Under the pieces are notes generated by a model. The model searched no databases, had not been told where the DNA came from, and was given only the letters and a program-made list of their open reading frames with translations. The position numbers and the translations under genes were made by a program. Shown one piece after another: positions 51,987-52,413 of a DNA stretch of 52,413 nucleotides. The stretch is from an uncultured Bacillota bacterium (GTDB lineage Bacteria > Bacillota_I > Bacilli_A > Culicoidibacterales > ZOR0006). Location of the stretch: assembly GCA_945956935.1 (NCBI GenBank), contig CAMFJD010000012.1:1-52413 (forward strand), in the 5' to 3' direction. Every line of letters begins with the position of its first letter. Position 1 is the first letter of the stretch.

Positions 51987-52413
51987 TTATTTATATTGTG
52001 ATATGTGCTTGTCCAAAACTTTCAAAATATTACTTTTATTTTCAGAAGCATTGGTAGTTGATAATTGTCCTTTTTTAGAGCTCAAATCTGGACTGCGACG
52101 TATAAAATTTTTTGCTTCCTCTCCTTTACTTGTTATTTTCTTATTACCTATTAATACGCATTCAATATTTGTACAAAACCATATTAAATCATATTCTTTT
52201 TGATTAACATAATTATTTATACTTGTAAAAAAATTCTTCTCCGTCCTATCTGTATTGATTTTATCTGTGTCAATCACATAAATTACTTTTGTCTCTCCAG
52301 AAAACATTTGGATATATTTCCCTATTTCTTTTTGTACTTTTGGAGATTGATAATTTCCTGTATAACGCAAGCGAAAACTTAACTTTGATGCATTTGAATT
52401 ATTAACATGTAAC
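51987..52413 (-). CDS. Hypothetical protein, 3' part, cut by window edge
   Basis: The frame stays open to the right edge, so the start is outside; at least 141 residues are visible. VIYVIDTDKINTDRTEKNFF and YDLIWFCTNIECVLIG recall the Asp-rich and Asn-x-Glu segments of TOPRIM-type nucleases such as RloB-like proteins. This is a weak similarity. It follows the repressor convergently, a position where accessory or defence genes are common. Confidence 0.55.
   Translation of the reverse strand, partial: LHVNNSNASKLSFRLRYTGNYQSPKVQKEIGKYIQMFSGETKVIYVIDTDKINTDRTEKNFFTSINNYVNQKEYDLIWFCTNIECVLIGNKKITSKGEEAKNFIRRSPDLSSKKGQLSTTNASENKSNILKVLDKHISQYK

Noticed and set aside
44276-52413. A complete prophage or conjugative element
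   Set aside because: No integrase, relaxase, terminase or structural gene is visible. Only regulatory and replication genes are seen, and the right end is outside the window, so the type of element cannot be claimed.

Overview
The window is a piece of a low-GC Bacillota chromosome, most likely from the class Bacilli or a close relative. The evidence is the strong AGGAGG-type ribosome binding sites, sigma-A promoters, Rho-independent terminators, CcpA-type cre sites and AddAB instead of RecBCD. Gene order also follows the trpS-opp-spx-coiA-CYTH-nadK-rluA neighbourhood known from Bacillus subtilis, although mecA, pepF, yjbH, yjbM and oppA are absent. I cannot name the genus from sequence alone.

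Layout. 1-604: tRNA cluster on the minus strand (Ile, Ala, Met, Ser, Lys, Leu, start of fMet) behind a good promoter. 0.8-3.4 kb: MarR regulator, M29 aminopeptidase, DUF402 protein and thioredoxin-like protein. 3.5-6.8 kb: uracil permease and guanine/hypoxanthine permease. The uracil permease has a leader peptide, U-rich tract and attenuator like E. coli pyrBI; the purine permease has a guanine-type riboswitch. A structured small RNA candidate lies downstream of the uracil permease. 7-19.6 kb: DUF212 protein, RluA-type synthase, NAD kinase, CYTH triphosphatase, CoiA, cardiolipin synthase, Spx with an extra cysteine tail, OppBCDF, TrpS and a HAD phosphatase. 19.9-30.3 kb: MsrA, YitT-type protein, AI-2E-family transporter, AddA, AddB and a VTT-domain protein. 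30.4-33.8 kb: sugar ABC ATPase, PucR-type regulator and surface alpha-amylase, with CcpA (cre) sites. 33.9-39.3 kb: uvrA and uvrB, separated by 0.5 kb that carries a small RNA candidate with C-tracts in most of its loops. 39.3-44.3 kb: ctpA, an M23 hydrolase, ftsX, ftsE and trmL. This groups FtsEX with a peptidoglycan hydrolase that it probably activates.

From about 44.3 kb to the end the sequence turns AT-richer and looks like an integrated phage- or plasmid-like element. It holds repeat-flanked small gene cassettes, a secreted protein with a membrane-anchored partner, a cluster of hairpins, two tandem ribbon-helix-helix proteins, a sigma-4-like regulator, a CpaE/TadZ-like ATPase, a DnaD-like replication protein with candidate origin iterons inside its gene, a Cro-like protein and a divergent LexA/CI-type repressor with paired operators. 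No integrase, relaxase or structural phage gene is in view, so the class of element is undecided and it continues past the right edge.

The most interesting observations are the C-tract multi-hairpin RNA between uvrB and uvrA, the pyrBI-like attenuator before the uracil permease, the coiA ribosome binding site buried in a terminator hairpin, and the in-gene iteron array. All functional statements rest on reading the sequence; no database search was run.
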